Shown here: positions 20,466 through 29,754 of the stretch, one piece after another
Position numbering within the stretch: position 1 is the stretch's first letter
Layout of the letters: every line of letters starts with the position of its first letter
NCBI RefSeq assembly: GCF_032193765.1
Contig: NZ_JAVBIJ010000001.1
Span: 1 to 64,000, forward strand
Length of the DNA: 64,000 bases
Direction: 5' to 3'
DNA from: Rhodoferax potami
GTDB taxonomy: Bacteria; Pseudomonadota; Gammaproteobacteria; Burkholderiales; Burkholderiaceae_C
Notes under the pieces: model-generated
What the model was told of the DNA's origin: nothing
The model's input: the letters and a program-made list of their open reading frames with translations, nothing else
Database searches by the model: none
Program-made: the position numbers and the translations under genes

Positions 20466-22066
20466 TTAGTACTGAATTCGCCCGCGCACCTGCCGGCCAA
20501 CACCCCGTGGTCTGGAGCATTGCCGGCTCCGACTCCGGCGCCGGCGCCGGCTTGCAGGCGGACCTGAAAGCTTTGCAGGCATTCGGCGTGCACGGCTGCA
20601 CGGCTGTGGCCGCCATCACTGCGCAAAACTCAGTGGCGGTCACCCGGGTGGAGCCGGTCAGCGCCGATCTGCTGGACGCGCAACTGGCCGCACTTGCCCA
20701 AGACATGCTGCCGCAGGCCATCAAGACCGGCTTGCTCGGCAGTGTGGACAACCTGCGCGTGGTCTGCCGGTGGGTGGACCGGCTGCGTGCCGAAGGCCAT
20801 GCGGTCGCCCTGGTGGTAGACCCTGTGTTGGGCTCCACCACGGGAACCCACTTTGTTGACGACGCCTTACTCGACGCCTATTGCCGCCAGCTATTGCCCC
20901 GCGCCACCTTGATTACGCCCAATCGCGCCGAGGCCTTGCGCTTGCTCCACGCCGGCGAGCCGAGCCACCCCTTGCAGGCCGCGGCTGCGCCTGCGCTGGC
21001 GCAAGCTCTGCAAGCCCGCTGGCGTATGGGCACGCGGGAGTGGGCGCCGTCTGATGCAACGGTAGTGCAGGACTGTTTTTCTGTGGTCATCACCGGCGGG
21101 GATGAGGTGCAGGCGGATGGCCTGGCCTGTGATTGGTTGCAAAGCCCGCAAGCCACGGGCTGGCTCAGCTTGCCTCGGGTGAGCACCGCCCACCATCACG
21201 GCACCGGCTGTACCTTTGCCTCTACCGCCGCGGCCGCCTTGGCCAGTGGCTACTGTGTGGCCGACGCAGTGGTCTTGGCCAAAATGGCCACCACCCATGC
21301 GCTTCGCCACGCGTATCCGGCAGGGCAGGGCGCCGGCCCGGTGAACCCGCAGCCGGACTTTGCGCAGCACATCGCCAACTTGCCCGCGTTCACACTGCCC
21401 GGTGCTACCGCCCCGGCGGTAGATAACGCAGCACCGCATTTCGCAGCGCTCAGTCATCCGGCGCTGGGTGTGTACGCGGTGGTGGACAGCGCCGCATGGG
21501 TCGAGCGGGTGGTGGCAGCTGGCATCCGCACCGTGCAACTTCGCATCAAAGACCCTGCCGACCCGACGCTTGCGGCGCACATCCAGGCGTCGGTGGCGGT
21601 GGCCAGCGCCACACCCGGCACCCAACTCTTCATCAACGACCATTGGCAACTCGCCCTGCAGCATGGCGCTTATGGCGTGCATCTGGGTCAGGAAGACTTG
21701 GCACAGGTGGACTTGCAGGCTCTGAGAAACGCCGGAGTGCGCATCGGCCTGAGCACCCACAGCTACTGGGAAGTCGCCCGCGCGTGGGCGCTGCGGCCCA
21801 GCTATATCGCCTGTGGCCCCATCTTTGCCACGCAAAGCAAAGACATGCCGTGGATCCCCCAAGGCTTGGACAACCTGCGTTACTGGTCCGGTGTGTTGCC
21901 TTTGCCGGTGGTGGGTATTGCGGGCATTGATGCCGGCAATGTGGCAAAGGTGGCTGCCACAGGTGCAGCCAGTGCCGCGGTGATTTCGGCGATCACGAAG
22001 GCAGGCGACCCGGAGGCGGCTTGCGCTGCTTTGTTGTCCGGCTGGGCGACTAACCCGCCGGCTTGA
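20417..22066 (+). CDS. thiDE: Fused HMP/HMP-P kinase and thiamine-phosphate synthase (ThiD-ThiE)
   Basis: A 549-residue bifunctional protein. Residues about 28-315 are a ThiD kinase (VWSIAGSDSGAGAGLQADLKA, DPVLGSTTG, TAHHHGTGCTFASTAAA). Residues about 350-545 are a ThiE-type synthase (TVQLRIKDP, LFINDHWQLALQHGAYGVHLGQEDL, GLSTHS, YIACGPIFATQSKDM). It phosphorylates hydroxymethylpyrimidine and couples it to thiazole phosphate. The frame is open further upstream inside thiG, but the ATG at 20417, 8 bp after the thiG stop, is the sensible start; the first 25 residues come from a dispersed repeat. It closes the operon and overlaps the opposite degQ-like gene by 17 bp. Confidence 0.95.
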   Translation: MKNEATRAMPMRARSTFSTEFARAPAGQHPVVWSIAGSDSGAGAGLQADLKALQAFGVHGCTAVAAITAQNSVAVTRVEPVSADLLDAQLAALAQDMLPQAIKTGLLGSVDNLRVVCRWVDRLRAEGHAVALVVDPVLGSTTGTHFVDDALLDAYCRQLLPRATLITPNRAEALRLLHAGEPSHPLQAAAAPALAQALQARWRMGTREWAPSDATVVQDCFSVVITGGDEVQADGLACDWLQSPQATGWLSLPRVSTAHHHGTGCTFASTAAAALASGYCVADAVVLAKMATTHALRHAYPAGQGAGPVNPQPDFAQHIANLPAFTLPGATAPAVDNAAPHFAALSHPALGVYAVVDSAAWVERVVAAGIRTVQLRIKDPADPTLAAHIQASVAVASATPGTQLFINDHWQLALQHGAYGVHLGQEDLAQVDLQALRNAGVRIGLSTHSYWEVARAWALRPSYIACGPIFATQSKDMPWIPQGLDNLRYWSGVLPLPVVGIAGIDAGNVAKVAATGAASAAVISAITKAGDPEAACAALLSGWATNPPA

Positions 22067-23591
22067 GCGTGACCGCGAGGTAGTTTTTCTCGCCCTCATG
22101 TTGCACCAGCAGGGCGACCAAACCTTGGGCCTGGGCTAGGAGCGCGCGGGCTTGCTCTACCGAGGTCACCGGCACTTCGTTGATAGCGAGCAGGATGTCG
22201 CCGGGGGTGAGGCCAGCCTTCCCGGCATCGGGTTGGACGGCTTCAATCATCAGGCCGTGACGGGCGTCCGCCGCGCGCAGCTCTACCGGTAACAAGGGTC
22301 GTACCGCTACGCCGAGTTGGGGAATCAAGGGCACTTGCGGCTGGCCTTTGGCGGGGGCGGCAGTGCGCTGGGCGGGGTCGTCCATCGTGGCGCGGGCCTG
22401 CACCGCACGGCCTCCGCGCAGGGCATCCACCACCACTTGCTGGCCGGGCACCGCCATGGCGATCCACAGCGGCAGGTCGCTGCCGGATTGGATGGGGTGG
22501 CCATCTACCGCCACGATCACATCGCCGAACTGCAGGCCGGCCTTGGCGGCGGCACTGTCCGGGCGGACGTCTGAAATCAGGGCGCCCATGGGGCGCGGCA
22601 GCTTGAAGGCATCGGCCAGCGCTTGCGTGACCTCTTGTACTGAGACGCCCAGCACCCCGTGCGAGGCGTGGCCCGTGGCCACAATCTGCCGCGCCACCGA
22701 TTGCGCAAGGTCGATCGGGATGGCAAAGCTCAAGCCCTGGTAGCCGCCGCTGCGGGTGTAGATCTGCGAGTTAATGCCCACCACCTCGCCTGCGGCGTTG
22801 AACAGCGGCCCGCCCGAGTTGCCGGGGTTGACGGCTGCATCGGTCTGAATAAAGGGCACGGTGTAGTCGTCGGGCAAGGTGCGACCCTTGGCGCTCACCA
22901 CGCCGGTGGTGACCGTGTTGTCCAGGCCGAAGGGCGAGCCAATCGCCAGCACCCATTCGCCCACGCTGAGGTTGGCGGGTTGGCCGATGGCAACCACCGG
23001 AAGGCCTGCCGCTTCAATTTTGAGCACGGCCACATCGGTCTTGGCATCGCTGCCCAGGACTTTGGCCTTGAATTCGCGCCGGTCGGTCAGCTTCACGGTG
23101 ACCTCGCTGGCATGGGCAATCACATGGGCGTTGGTCAACACCAGCCCGTCAGCGCTCACGATGAAGCCCGAGCCTTTGGCATTCACCGGAATCTGCATGC
23201 TCGCGCCGCTGGCACCGAATTGCTCTTGGAATCTGCGCAAAAACAGCTGGGTCGGGTCGTCGTTGTCGGCGCCTTTGGTGTTGCCCGCCCCGTCTTTGCC
23301 ATCGGCGGTGACCAGCCGGGTACCGCTGGTGCTGATGTTGACGACCGCCGGGCCGTAGCGCTGCACGATCTGGGCAAAGTCCGGGGTGCCCAAATTACGG
23401 ATGACGCTGGTCGGGGCAGCTGGCGCGAGCGGTGCAGGCGCTGTTTGTGCCTGGGCGCCGACCCACACACAGGCGCTTGCGCACAGCAGTGCGGCCAGCC
23501 GCGTGAGGCGGTGGTGCCGGCGTGGCAATGTGGGCACAGAGTGGGGCGCAGCGGCCGGGGTGGCGGGTGATAAGCGGGCATCATGGGTCAT
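22050..23591 (-). CDS. HtrA/DegQ-type periplasmic serine endoprotease
   Basis: A 513-residue protein with a twin-Arg-poor N-terminal signal sequence (RLTRLAALLCASACVWVGAQA) and a trypsin-like domain with His in LVLTNAHVIAHAS, Asp in DAKTDVAVLKI and Ser in NPGNSGGPLFNA. Two PDZ domains follow (about 300-385 and 420-505). It degrades or refolds damaged envelope proteins. I chose the ATG at 23591 because the signal peptide follows; the frame is open to 23663. Its 3' end overlaps thiDE tail to tail by 17 bp. It is divergent from the thiolase gene at 23732, so the palindrome at 23665-23688 lies between both promoters. Confidence 0.93.
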   Translation of the reverse strand: MTHDARLSPATPAAAPHSVPTLPRRHHRLTRLAALLCASACVWVGAQAQTAPAPLAPAAPTSVIRNLGTPDFAQIVQRYGPAVVNISTSGTRLVTADGKDGAGNTKGADNDDPTQLFLRRFQEQFGASGASMQIPVNAKGSGFIVSADGLVLTNAHVIAHASEVTVKLTDRREFKAKVLGSDAKTDVAVLKIEAAGLPVVAIGQPANLSVGEWVLAIGSPFGLDNTVTTGVVSAKGRTLPDDYTVPFIQTDAAVNPGNSGGPLFNAAGEVVGINSQIYTRSGGYQGLSFAIPIDLAQSVARQIVATGHASHGVLGVSVQEVTQALADAFKLPRPMGALISDVRPDSAAAKAGLQFGDVIVAVDGHPIQSGSDLPLWIAMAVPGQQVVVDALRGGRAVQARATMDDPAQRTAAPAKGQPQVPLIPQLGVAVRPLLPVELRAADARHGLMIEAVQPDAGKAGLTPGDILLAINEVPVTSVEQARALLAQAQGLVALLVQHEGEKNYLAVTLKPAG

Positions 23592-23664
23592 GCCGTCATG
23601 GTGCACGCCCCGCATGAAGACGTGTGAGCCCGGGGTGAAGCTGCGGTAAAGATTTTCTGCCACA

Positions 23665-23688
23665 ATTGACGTTTACGTAAACGTCAAT
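23665..23688. promoter_or_regulatory. Perfect 24-bp palindrome, second LiuR-type operator
   Basis: ATTGACGTTTAC is followed by its exact reverse complement. The central 22 bp equal the palindrome at 9668-9689 before liuR. It lies 43 bp upstream of the thiolase start and 73 bp upstream of the protease start. Control of acetoacetyl-CoA cleavage by LiuR is inferred. Confidence 0.9.
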
Positions 23689-23731
23689 CTAGGGTTGGCG
23701 TTGTGCCATCCACCTGACCCCGAGGAAGACC

Positions 23732-24913
23732 ATGCCAGAAACCGTTGTGATCGTCAGCGCTGCCCGCACCCCCATGGGTGGCTTTCAGGGCGACTTCGCT
23801 TCTCTTGCCGCCCACGACTTGGGTGGTGCCGCTATTCAAGCTGCTGTGGAGCGCGCCGGTATCAGCCCCGAGTTGGTGACCGAAGTTATCTTCGGCAACT
23901 GCCTGATGGCCGGCCAGGGCCAGGCACCTGCGCGCCAGGCGGCTTTCAAGGGCGGCCTGCCCAAGAGCGCCGGTGCGGTGACCCTGAGCAAGATGTGCGG
24001 CTCCGGCATGCGCGCGGCCATGTTCGCCCACGACATGCTGCTGGCCGGCAGCCACGATGTGCTGGTGGCGGGTGGCATGGAGAGCATGACCAACGCGCCC
24101 CACCTGCTGCTCAAGGGCCGCAGCGGCATCCGTATCGGCCACGACCGCGTGATGGACCACATGATGCTCGACGGCCTGGAAGACGCCTACGAGGCCGGCC
24201 GCTCCATGGGCACCTTCGGTGAAGACTGCGCTGCCAAATACAGCTTTACCCGCGAACAACAAGACAATTTCGCCACGGCCAGCGTGCAGCGTGCGCAAGC
24301 AGCTATCAAATCAGGAGCGTTTGAGGCGGAAATCACCCCGGTAACGGTCAAAACCCGCGCCGGCGAAGTGCAGGTCAGCATCGACGAAGGCCCCGGTAAG
24401 ATCAAGCTGGACAAGATTCCTACCCTCAAAGCGGCCTTCAAAAAAGACGGCACCATCACCGCCGCCAGCAGCAGTTCCATCAACGACGGCGCAGCCGCCA
24501 TGGTGCTGATGCGCGAGGGCACCGCCAAAGACCTCGGTTGCAAGCCGCTGGCCAAAATCGTGGCCCACACCACCCATGCCCAGGAGCCCAACTGGTTTGC
24601 CACGGCGCCGGTGGGCGCCACCCAGAAGGTGCTGGCCAAAGCCGGCTGGAAGGTGGAAGACGTGGACCTGTGGGAAATCAACGAAGCGTTTGCCGTGGTT
24701 CCCATGGCTTTGATGGCTGAGCTGAACATTCCGCACGACAAGGTGAACGTCAACGGCGGCGCCTGCGCGCTGGGTCACCCGATCGGCGCATCCGGCGCGC
24801 GCATCATGGTCACGCTGATTCACGCGTTGAAAGCCCGGGGCCTTACAAAGGGCGTAGCCACCTTGTGTATTGGTGGCGGTGAGGCGACTGCGGTCGCCCT
24901 GGAGCTGCTGTAA
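23732..24913 (+). CDS. Acetyl-CoA C-acetyltransferase (thiolase)
   Basis: A 393-residue thiolase with the nucleophile Cys in LSKMCGSGMRAAM (near residue 90), the His in GGACALGHPIGASGARI and the second Cys in LCIGGGEATAVAL, so all catalytic residues are present. NEAFAVVPMALM is also intact. It can split acetoacetyl-CoA, the end product of leucine degradation, or run in reverse for polyhydroxybutyrate. The LiuR-type palindrome upstream favours the first role. A 19-bp match to the dispersed GATAGCTGC repeat occurs at 24295-24313 without any change in protein length. Confidence 0.95.
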   Translation: MPETVVIVSAARTPMGGFQGDFASLAAHDLGGAAIQAAVERAGISPELVTEVIFGNCLMAGQGQAPARQAAFKGGLPKSAGAVTLSKMCGSGMRAAMFAHDMLLAGSHDVLVAGGMESMTNAPHLLLKGRSGIRIGHDRVMDHMMLDGLEDAYEAGRSMGTFGEDCAAKYSFTREQQDNFATASVQRAQAAIKSGAFEAEITPVTVKTRAGEVQVSIDEGPGKIKLDKIPTLKAAFKKDGTITAASSSSINDGAAAMVLMREGTAKDLGCKPLAKIVAHTTHAQEPNWFATAPVGATQKVLAKAGWKVEDVDLWEINEAFAVVPMALMAELNIPHDKVNVNGGACALGHPIGASGARIMVTLIHALKARGLTKGVATLCIGGGEATAVALELL

Positions 24914-24976
24914 ACCGGGCGGGCTGCGGACCCAGCTTCTGAAATACTAGCGACCTTCACTATTTTCAGGATATCC

Positions 24977-26080
24977 ATGCAGCCCACCCCCGAGATCGCC
25001 AGCTTCTGGCGCGAATTCGCAGTCCAGGAAGCCGCGTTCTTTCAACTCCCGCCGGCCGAGCGTGTGGAGCAAATCAACGCACTCGCCAGCCCATACCTGC
25101 ACGGTGTGACGCTGGAGGTGCTGGGCGCCCCCGATGCCACCCGGCTGGAGTTGGTGCTGACCGCCCATGGCCACATTGAGTTTTTCCCCTTGTTGTCCCA
25201 GATCGCGGGTGCTGCGCCGGCGTTGGCACATTTCGGGGTGACTGCCTTCAGGGCACGCAGCCCGGAACCCGATTTTTCGATCCAGATGGACGGGCTGGAG
25301 CTCTCGACCTCGGAGGTAATGGTCGCCTTGGAGCAAGACGACGGCCGTGTGGCCCTCGAGCTCCATTTCAAGCCCGAGGTGTCCGAGGCCCTGGCGGAGC
25401 AGGCCCGGCACATGGCCTTCATCATGCTCGACCATGTGTTGGGTGAGTACGATTTTGCGGTCAAGGTCGGGGCCATCGACTTTGTGACCCCGGCGTCTGA
25501 TGCCCCGGTCTCCTGGACGCCCTTGAGCGCACTCGCACAGGTGTTCGACACCTATTGGGTGGAGACCTTGGGCCGCACCGGCATTTTCCCGACCGGCGAG
25601 GCGCATTGGGAAGGCATGGAGCTCCAGTTCAATTGCGCGGTCGATGATTCCGGCAATGAGATCGAGCTCGACGACTTTGCCTGGGGTGACGACGACACCG
25701 CCACCGAGGACACCTCTGACGCGCAAGAAGCCGGCTTTGTGGCGGTGAACCTGAGTGCAGATGCCGTTGCCATGCGCGCCGACCTGGCCACCGCATGGAC
25801 CCTGGACCTGCCGGCGGCAGACGAGGGCGCCCAAGCTCGGGCCCAAGCCCTGCAAGACCAGGCCGGCATGCTGCTGCAGCAAATGCACCAAGGCCTGATG
25901 GTGCTGACCCTGAGCAAAGAAGGCCGCCGGCAAGCGCTCTACTACGTGGTCGACGAGGCCTTGGCGCGCCAGACGCTGGCCCCCCTGTTGGCGCGACCCG
26001 AAGCCGCGGATGCTGAGATCAAGGCCAGCTTCGATCCCGCGTGGTCGGGCTATTTTGAATACGCGGGCTATCTGGCCTGA
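24977..26080 (+). CDS. Hypothetical protein, 367 aa
   Basis: I do not recognise the family with confidence. It is an acidic soluble protein without signal or membrane segments. It seems to have two halves: residues 1-210 (QPTPEIASFWREFAVQEAAFF, FIMLDHVLGEYDFAVKVGAIDF) and 255-367 (LYYVVDEALARQTLAPLL, WSGYFEYAGYLA), joined by an acidic stretch rich in Asp, Glu and Thr (DDFAWGDDDTATED). The second half faintly recalls DUF695-type proteins. It lies in the same direction as the thiolase and SDR genes, 18 bp before the latter. Confidence 0.7.
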   Translation: MQPTPEIASFWREFAVQEAAFFQLPPAERVEQINALASPYLHGVTLEVLGAPDATRLELVLTAHGHIEFFPLLSQIAGAAPALAHFGVTAFRARSPEPDFSIQMDGLELSTSEVMVALEQDDGRVALELHFKPEVSEALAEQARHMAFIMLDHVLGEYDFAVKVGAIDFVTPASDAPVSWTPLSALAQVFDTYWVETLGRTGIFPTGEAHWEGMELQFNCAVDDSGNEIELDDFAWGDDDTATEDTSDAQEAGFVAVNLSADAVAMRADLATAWTLDLPAADEGAQARAQALQDQAGMLLQQMHQGLMVLTLSKEGRRQALYYVVDEALARQTLAPLLARPEAADAEIKASFDPAWSGYFEYAGYLA

Positions 26081-26098
26081 ACGCGGGGCACCACCACC

Positions 26099-26785
26099 AT
26101 GAAGACCATTTTGATTGTGGGCGCCTCACGCGGCATTGGCCTGGAGCTGGTGCGCCAGTACCTGGAGGCGGGCGAGCGCGTCATTGCCACCGCGCGCGAT
26201 GCGGCGGGGCTGGAGCGGCTGCGCGACCTGGGTGCGCAGGCCATGAAACTGGATGTGACCAACCCGGCCAGCGTCAGCGGCCTGAGCTGGCAGCTGGACG
26301 GTGAAAAGATCGACCGGGCCTATTACGTGGCCGGTGTCTTCAGCGCGGACGATGCCAAGTCGCCCCCCACGCAGCAAGCGTTTGACGCGATGATGCACGC
26401 CAATGTGCTGGGCGCCATGCAGGCCTTGCCGCAGGTGGCACCCTGGGTCGAGGAGGCGCGGGGCCAGTTTGTGTTTATCACCAGCGACTTCGGGCAAATT
26501 GGCGGCGTCGAGAGCAGCCGCGCCTGGGTGTATCACGTGAGCAAGGCCGCATTGAACATGGCCGTAGTGGCAGCGCAGCCCGACTACCCGAATGCGCAGT
26601 TTCTGCTGATCCACCCCGGCTGGGTGCGAACCGATATGGGCACGCCCGATGCCCCCTTGCTGCCTGAAGAGAGTGTGGCCGCCATTCGCGCAACCGTGGC
26701 CGCGCGCACCACCCGAAGCACCGGATTTTCCAGCCGCGACGTGCCCTACCTGCGCTGGGATGGAACGCCGTTTTCCAGCTGGTAA
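26099..26785 (+). CDS. Short-chain dehydrogenase/reductase
   Basis: A 228-residue SDR with the cofactor motif GASRGIGLELVRQY at residues 8-21, Arg in TARD that favours NADP, and the active-site pair Tyr-X3-Lys in VYHVSKAALNM (near 147). The usual catalytic Ser is present in the preceding strand (ITSDFG). The C terminus is short. The substrate is unknown; it looks closest to CsgA-like or carbonyl-reductase-like SDRs. It lies between the unknown gene and an acyl-CoA dehydrogenase. Confidence 0.88.
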   Translation: MKTILIVGASRGIGLELVRQYLEAGERVIATARDAAGLERLRDLGAQAMKLDVTNPASVSGLSWQLDGEKIDRAYYVAGVFSADDAKSPPTQQAFDAMMHANVLGAMQALPQVAPWVEEARGQFVFITSDFGQIGGVESSRAWVYHVSKAALNMAVVAAQPDYPNAQFLLIHPGWVRTDMGTPDAPLLPEESVAAIRATVAARTTRSTGFSSRDVPYLRWDGTPFSSW

Positions 26786-26821
26786 GTCCAACACCAACAC
26801 AACGACCCGAGAGACATCCCC

Positions 26822-27952
26822 ATGCTGCTGACCCAAGACCAGGAAATGATCCGTGACGCCGTGCGCGACTTTGCCCAAGCCGAGCTCTGGCCCAACGCCG
26901 CCAAGTGGGACAAAGAGCACACCTTCCCCAAAGCGGCGCACCAAGGCCTGGCCGCGCTGGGCGCCTACGGCATTTGCGTGCCTGAAGAGTTAGGCGGCGC
27001 GGGGCTGGACTACGTGACCCTGGCTTTGGTGTTGGAAGAAATTGCCGCGGGCGACGGCGGCACCAGCACGGTGATCAGCGTCACTAACTGCCCGGTCAAC
27101 GCCATCCTGATGAAGTTCGGCAACGCGCAGCAAAAAAAGCAGTGGCTGGAGCCCCTGGCCCAAGGCCAGATGCTAGGCGCCTTTTGTCTGACTGAGCCGC
27201 ATGTGGGCAGCGATGCCTCCAGCCTGCGCACCACGGCGGTTAAAGAGGGCGATGAATACGTCATCAACGGCGTCAAACAGTTCATCACCAGTGGTAAGAA
27301 CGGCGATGTGGCCATCGTCATCGCGGTGACCGACAAGGCGGCCGGCAAGAAGGGCATGAGCGCCTTCCTGGTGCCCACCAATGCGCCGGGCTATGTGGTC
27401 GCGCGGCTGGAGGACAAGCTCGGCCAACACAGCAGCGATACCGCCCAGATCAACTTCGACAACTGCCGCATTCCCGCAGAGAACCTGATCGGCAAAGAAG
27501 GCGAGGGCTATGGCATCGCCCTCGGCGGGCTGGAGGGCGGGCGCATCGGCATTGCCGCGCAAAGCGTGGGTATGGCCCGCAGCGCACTCGATGTGGCGAT
27601 TGCCTATGCCAAAGACCGCCAGAGCTTCGGCCAGCCCATCTTCAACCACCAGGCCGTCGGCTTCCGTTTGGCGGACTGCGCCACCCAGCTGGAAGCGGCG
27701 CGGCAACTTATCTGGCATGCCGCTGCTTTGCGCGATGCCGGCCGCCCCTGCCTGAAAGAAGCCGCCATGGCCAAACTCTTTGCCAGCGAAATGGCGGAGA
27801 AGGTGTGCAGCGCCGCCATCCAAACCCTGGGCGGTTACGGCTATGTAAGCGACTTTCCTGTGGAGCGCATTTACCGCGACGTGCGTGTGTGCCAGATTTA
27901 TGAAGGCACCAGCGACGTGCAGAAGATCATCATTCAGCGCGCACTGGCTTGA
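26822..27952 (+). CDS. Acyl-CoA dehydrogenase
   Basis: A 376-residue flavoenzyme with the FAD-binding block FCLTEPHVGSDASSLRT, the substrate-side GRIGIAAQSVGMARSAL and the catalytic Glu at the usual C-terminal site (YEGTSDVQKIIIQRAL). That places it with short or branched-chain acyl-CoA dehydrogenases, distinct from liuA in this window, where the base is elsewhere. A GAGAGAC site precedes the ATG. The hydrolase gene starts 5 bp after its stop. It probably serves fatty or branched-chain acid oxidation. Confidence 0.93.
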   Translation: MLLTQDQEMIRDAVRDFAQAELWPNAAKWDKEHTFPKAAHQGLAALGAYGICVPEELGGAGLDYVTLALVLEEIAAGDGGTSTVISVTNCPVNAILMKFGNAQQKKQWLEPLAQGQMLGAFCLTEPHVGSDASSLRTTAVKEGDEYVINGVKQFITSGKNGDVAIVIAVTDKAAGKKGMSAFLVPTNAPGYVVARLEDKLGQHSSDTAQINFDNCRIPAENLIGKEGEGYGIALGGLEGGRIGIAAQSVGMARSALDVAIAYAKDRQSFGQPIFNHQAVGFRLADCATQLEAARQLIWHAAALRDAGRPCLKEAAMAKLFASEMAEKVCSAAIQTLGGYGYVSDFPVERIYRDVRVCQIYEGTSDVQKIIIQRALA

Positions 27953-27957
27953 GTTCC

Positions 27958-28875
27958 ATGGCGCACGAACTGCCTGCCGGCGTCACCGTCTTTGAGCGGG
28001 GCTGGCTGTCCAGCAACAACATCCTGATCCAGGGTGAGGGCGGCACCGCGCTCATCGATAGCGGCTACTGCACCCATGTTGATCAGACGCTCGCGCTGGT
28101 GGACTCGGCGTTGCAAGGCCAGCCACTGGACCTGCTGCTCAACACCCATTTGCACAGCGACCACTGCGGGGGCAACGCCGCGCTGCAGGCGCGCTACCCC
28201 GCGCTGCAAACCTACATTCCACCGGGCCACGCCGACTATGTGCGCGTGTGGGACGCCCATGCCCTGAGCTACACACCCACCGGCCAGCAGTGCCCGCGCT
28301 TCCATTTGAATGCCACGTTGCAACCGGGCACCGAGATGCTGTTGGGCGACCTGCGGTGGCAGGTACATGCAGCACCGGGGCACGACCCGCATTCGGTCAT
28401 CCTGTTTGAGCCGCGAAGCCGCACCTTGGTGTCGGCAGACGCCCTGTGGGAAAAAGGCTTTGGCGTGGTGTTCCCCGAACTCGATGGCGATGACGCGTTC
28501 GACGAAGTCGCCGCCACGCTGGATGTGATCGAGCGGTTGAACCCGGCCACCGTCATTCCCGGCCATGGCGCCCCGTTCACAGATGCCCCACAGGCCATTG
28601 CCTACGCCCGCCAGCGCCTCAATGGCTTTGTGCAAAACCCGGCCAAGCACCTGCAGTACGCAGCCAAGGTGTTGCTCAAGTTCAAGCTGCTCGAAGCCCG
28701 CCACTTGCCCCTGCCCGCGCTCATCGAATGGGCCCGCAACACCAGCTATTTCAACCACACCTTTGAGAAGCACTTTGCTGGCGCCACTTTGGAAGAGGCC
28801 ACTCGGCAACTGGTGCACGACCTGGTGCGCTCCGGCGCGGCAACGTTGCAAGATGGCGTGGTATTTGACGCCTGA
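27958..28875 (+). CDS. MBL-fold metallo-hydrolase
   Basis: A 305-residue metallo-beta-lactamase-fold enzyme. The metal motif is NTHLHSDHCGGN, with further ligands in HAAPGHDPHSV and the Asp of LVSADALWEKG and the His of VIPGHGAP. The C-terminal 100 residues form the helical extension seen in hydrolases of acyl-CoA thioesters or glyoxalase II-like proteins. The frame begins at a TTG overlapping the upstream stop, but the ATG at 27958 is preferred. Position after the acyl-CoA dehydrogenase suggests a thioesterase-like role, which is an inference. Confidence 0.88.
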   Translation: MAHELPAGVTVFERGWLSSNNILIQGEGGTALIDSGYCTHVDQTLALVDSALQGQPLDLLLNTHLHSDHCGGNAALQARYPALQTYIPPGHADYVRVWDAHALSYTPTGQQCPRFHLNATLQPGTEMLLGDLRWQVHAAPGHDPHSVILFEPRSRTLVSADALWEKGFGVVFPELDGDDAFDEVAATLDVIERLNPATVIPGHGAPFTDAPQAIAYARQRLNGFVQNPAKHLQYAAKVLLKFKLLEARHLPLPALIEWARNTSYFNHTFEKHFAGATLEEATRQLVHDLVRSGAATLQDGVVFDA

Positions 28876-28892
28876 CCCTGAAGGAGACTCCC

Positions 28893-29315
28893 ATGCCCAT
28901 TACCAAAGGATCCCGCGCACTGGTCGACGAAGCCATGGCGCAGGTCACCACCTACAGCGTGGCCGAGGTGCAAGCCCGCCTGCAAGACCCGGCTGTGCAA
29001 ATCGTGGATATCCGCGATATCCGTGAGCTGAACGACGGCACTGTGGTGGGCGCCTTTCATGCGCCGCGCGGCATGCTGGAGTTCTGGGTGGATCCCGAGT
29101 CGCCGTACCACAAGCCCTTGTTTGCCGACGAGTCCAAAGAGTTCATCTTGTTTTGCGGTGCGGGCTGGCGCAGTGCGTTGGCTGCCAAAGCCTTGCAGGA
29201 CATGGGCATGAGCAATGTGGCCCACATCGATGGCGGCTGGGGCGAATGGGTGAAGGCAGGCGCGCCCACAGAAACCCTGGAAGCGCAAAAGGCGCGCCGC
29301 CAAGCCAAGGGCTGA
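28893..29315 (+). CDS. Rhodanese-domain protein
   Basis: A 140-residue single-domain rhodanese. The active-site Cys lies in LFCGAGWRSALAAKAL, and the fold start IVDIRDIRELNDGTVVGAFHAP is clear. It should move sulfane sulfur, but the acceptor is unknown. An AAGGAGA site precedes the ATG, 17 bp after the hydrolase gene, so the two are probably co-transcribed. Confidence 0.92.
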   Translation: MPITKGSRALVDEAMAQVTTYSVAEVQARLQDPAVQIVDIRDIRELNDGTVVGAFHAPRGMLEFWVDPESPYHKPLFADESKEFILFCGAGWRSALAAKALQDMGMSNVAHIDGGWGEWVKAGAPTETLEAQKARRQAKG

Positions 29316-29334
29316 TGTCATCTAAAGCCAAGGC

Positions 29335-29754
29335 ATGATGGAGGGCATGAAGCTCTTTGTGATGACAGAAGCTTGCCCCTGTGGCCGGCAACACCAGAAA
29401 AAAACGCTCCCCTACGGCCAATGTTGTGGCCGTTGGCTGGAGAGCGAGTCCCCCGCCCCCGATGCCGAAAGTCTGATGCGCAGCCGCTACTGCGCCTTTG
29501 TGTTGGAGCGCGAGGCGTACCTTCTCAAAACCTGGCACGCCAGTAATCGGCCTGCGCGCATTGAGTTCGACCCCGGCGTCAAATGGTTGGGCTTGGACGT
29601 GCGCAGCCACACCGTGCAAGACGCCACCCATGCCGAGGTCGAATTCGTCGCTCGCCAAAAGCCGGCCAGCGGCGCGGCAGTGCGCTTGCACGAGCGCAGC
29701 CGCTTTGTGCGGGAGGCCGGAGCCTGGTTGTATGTGGATGGAGACCAACAATGA
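29335..29754 (+). CDS. YchJ-like UPF0225 protein with SEC-C motif
   Basis: A 139-residue protein with the N-terminal Cys cluster CPCGRQHQKKTLPYGQCCGRWL, then AESLMRSRYCAFVLEREAYLLKTW, the signature of the YchJ family. Such SEC-C-type motifs bind zinc. Translation may begin at 29335 or at the ATG 12 bp downstream. The last codons overlap the next gene (ATGA at 29751). Function is not established for the family. Confidence 0.88.
   Translation: MMEGMKLFVMTEACPCGRQHQKKTLPYGQCCGRWLESESPAPDAESLMRSRYCAFVLEREAYLLKTWHASNRPARIEFDPGVKWLGLDVRSHTVQDATHAEVEFVARQKPASGAAVRLHERSRFVREAGAWLYVDGDQQ

Noticed and set aside
24295..24313. 19-bp match to the GATAGCTGC repeat in the thiolase gene, as an insertion
   Set aside because: The encoded residues (AQAAIKSGAF) fit the normal thiolase alignment with no extra length, so an insertion is not supported.
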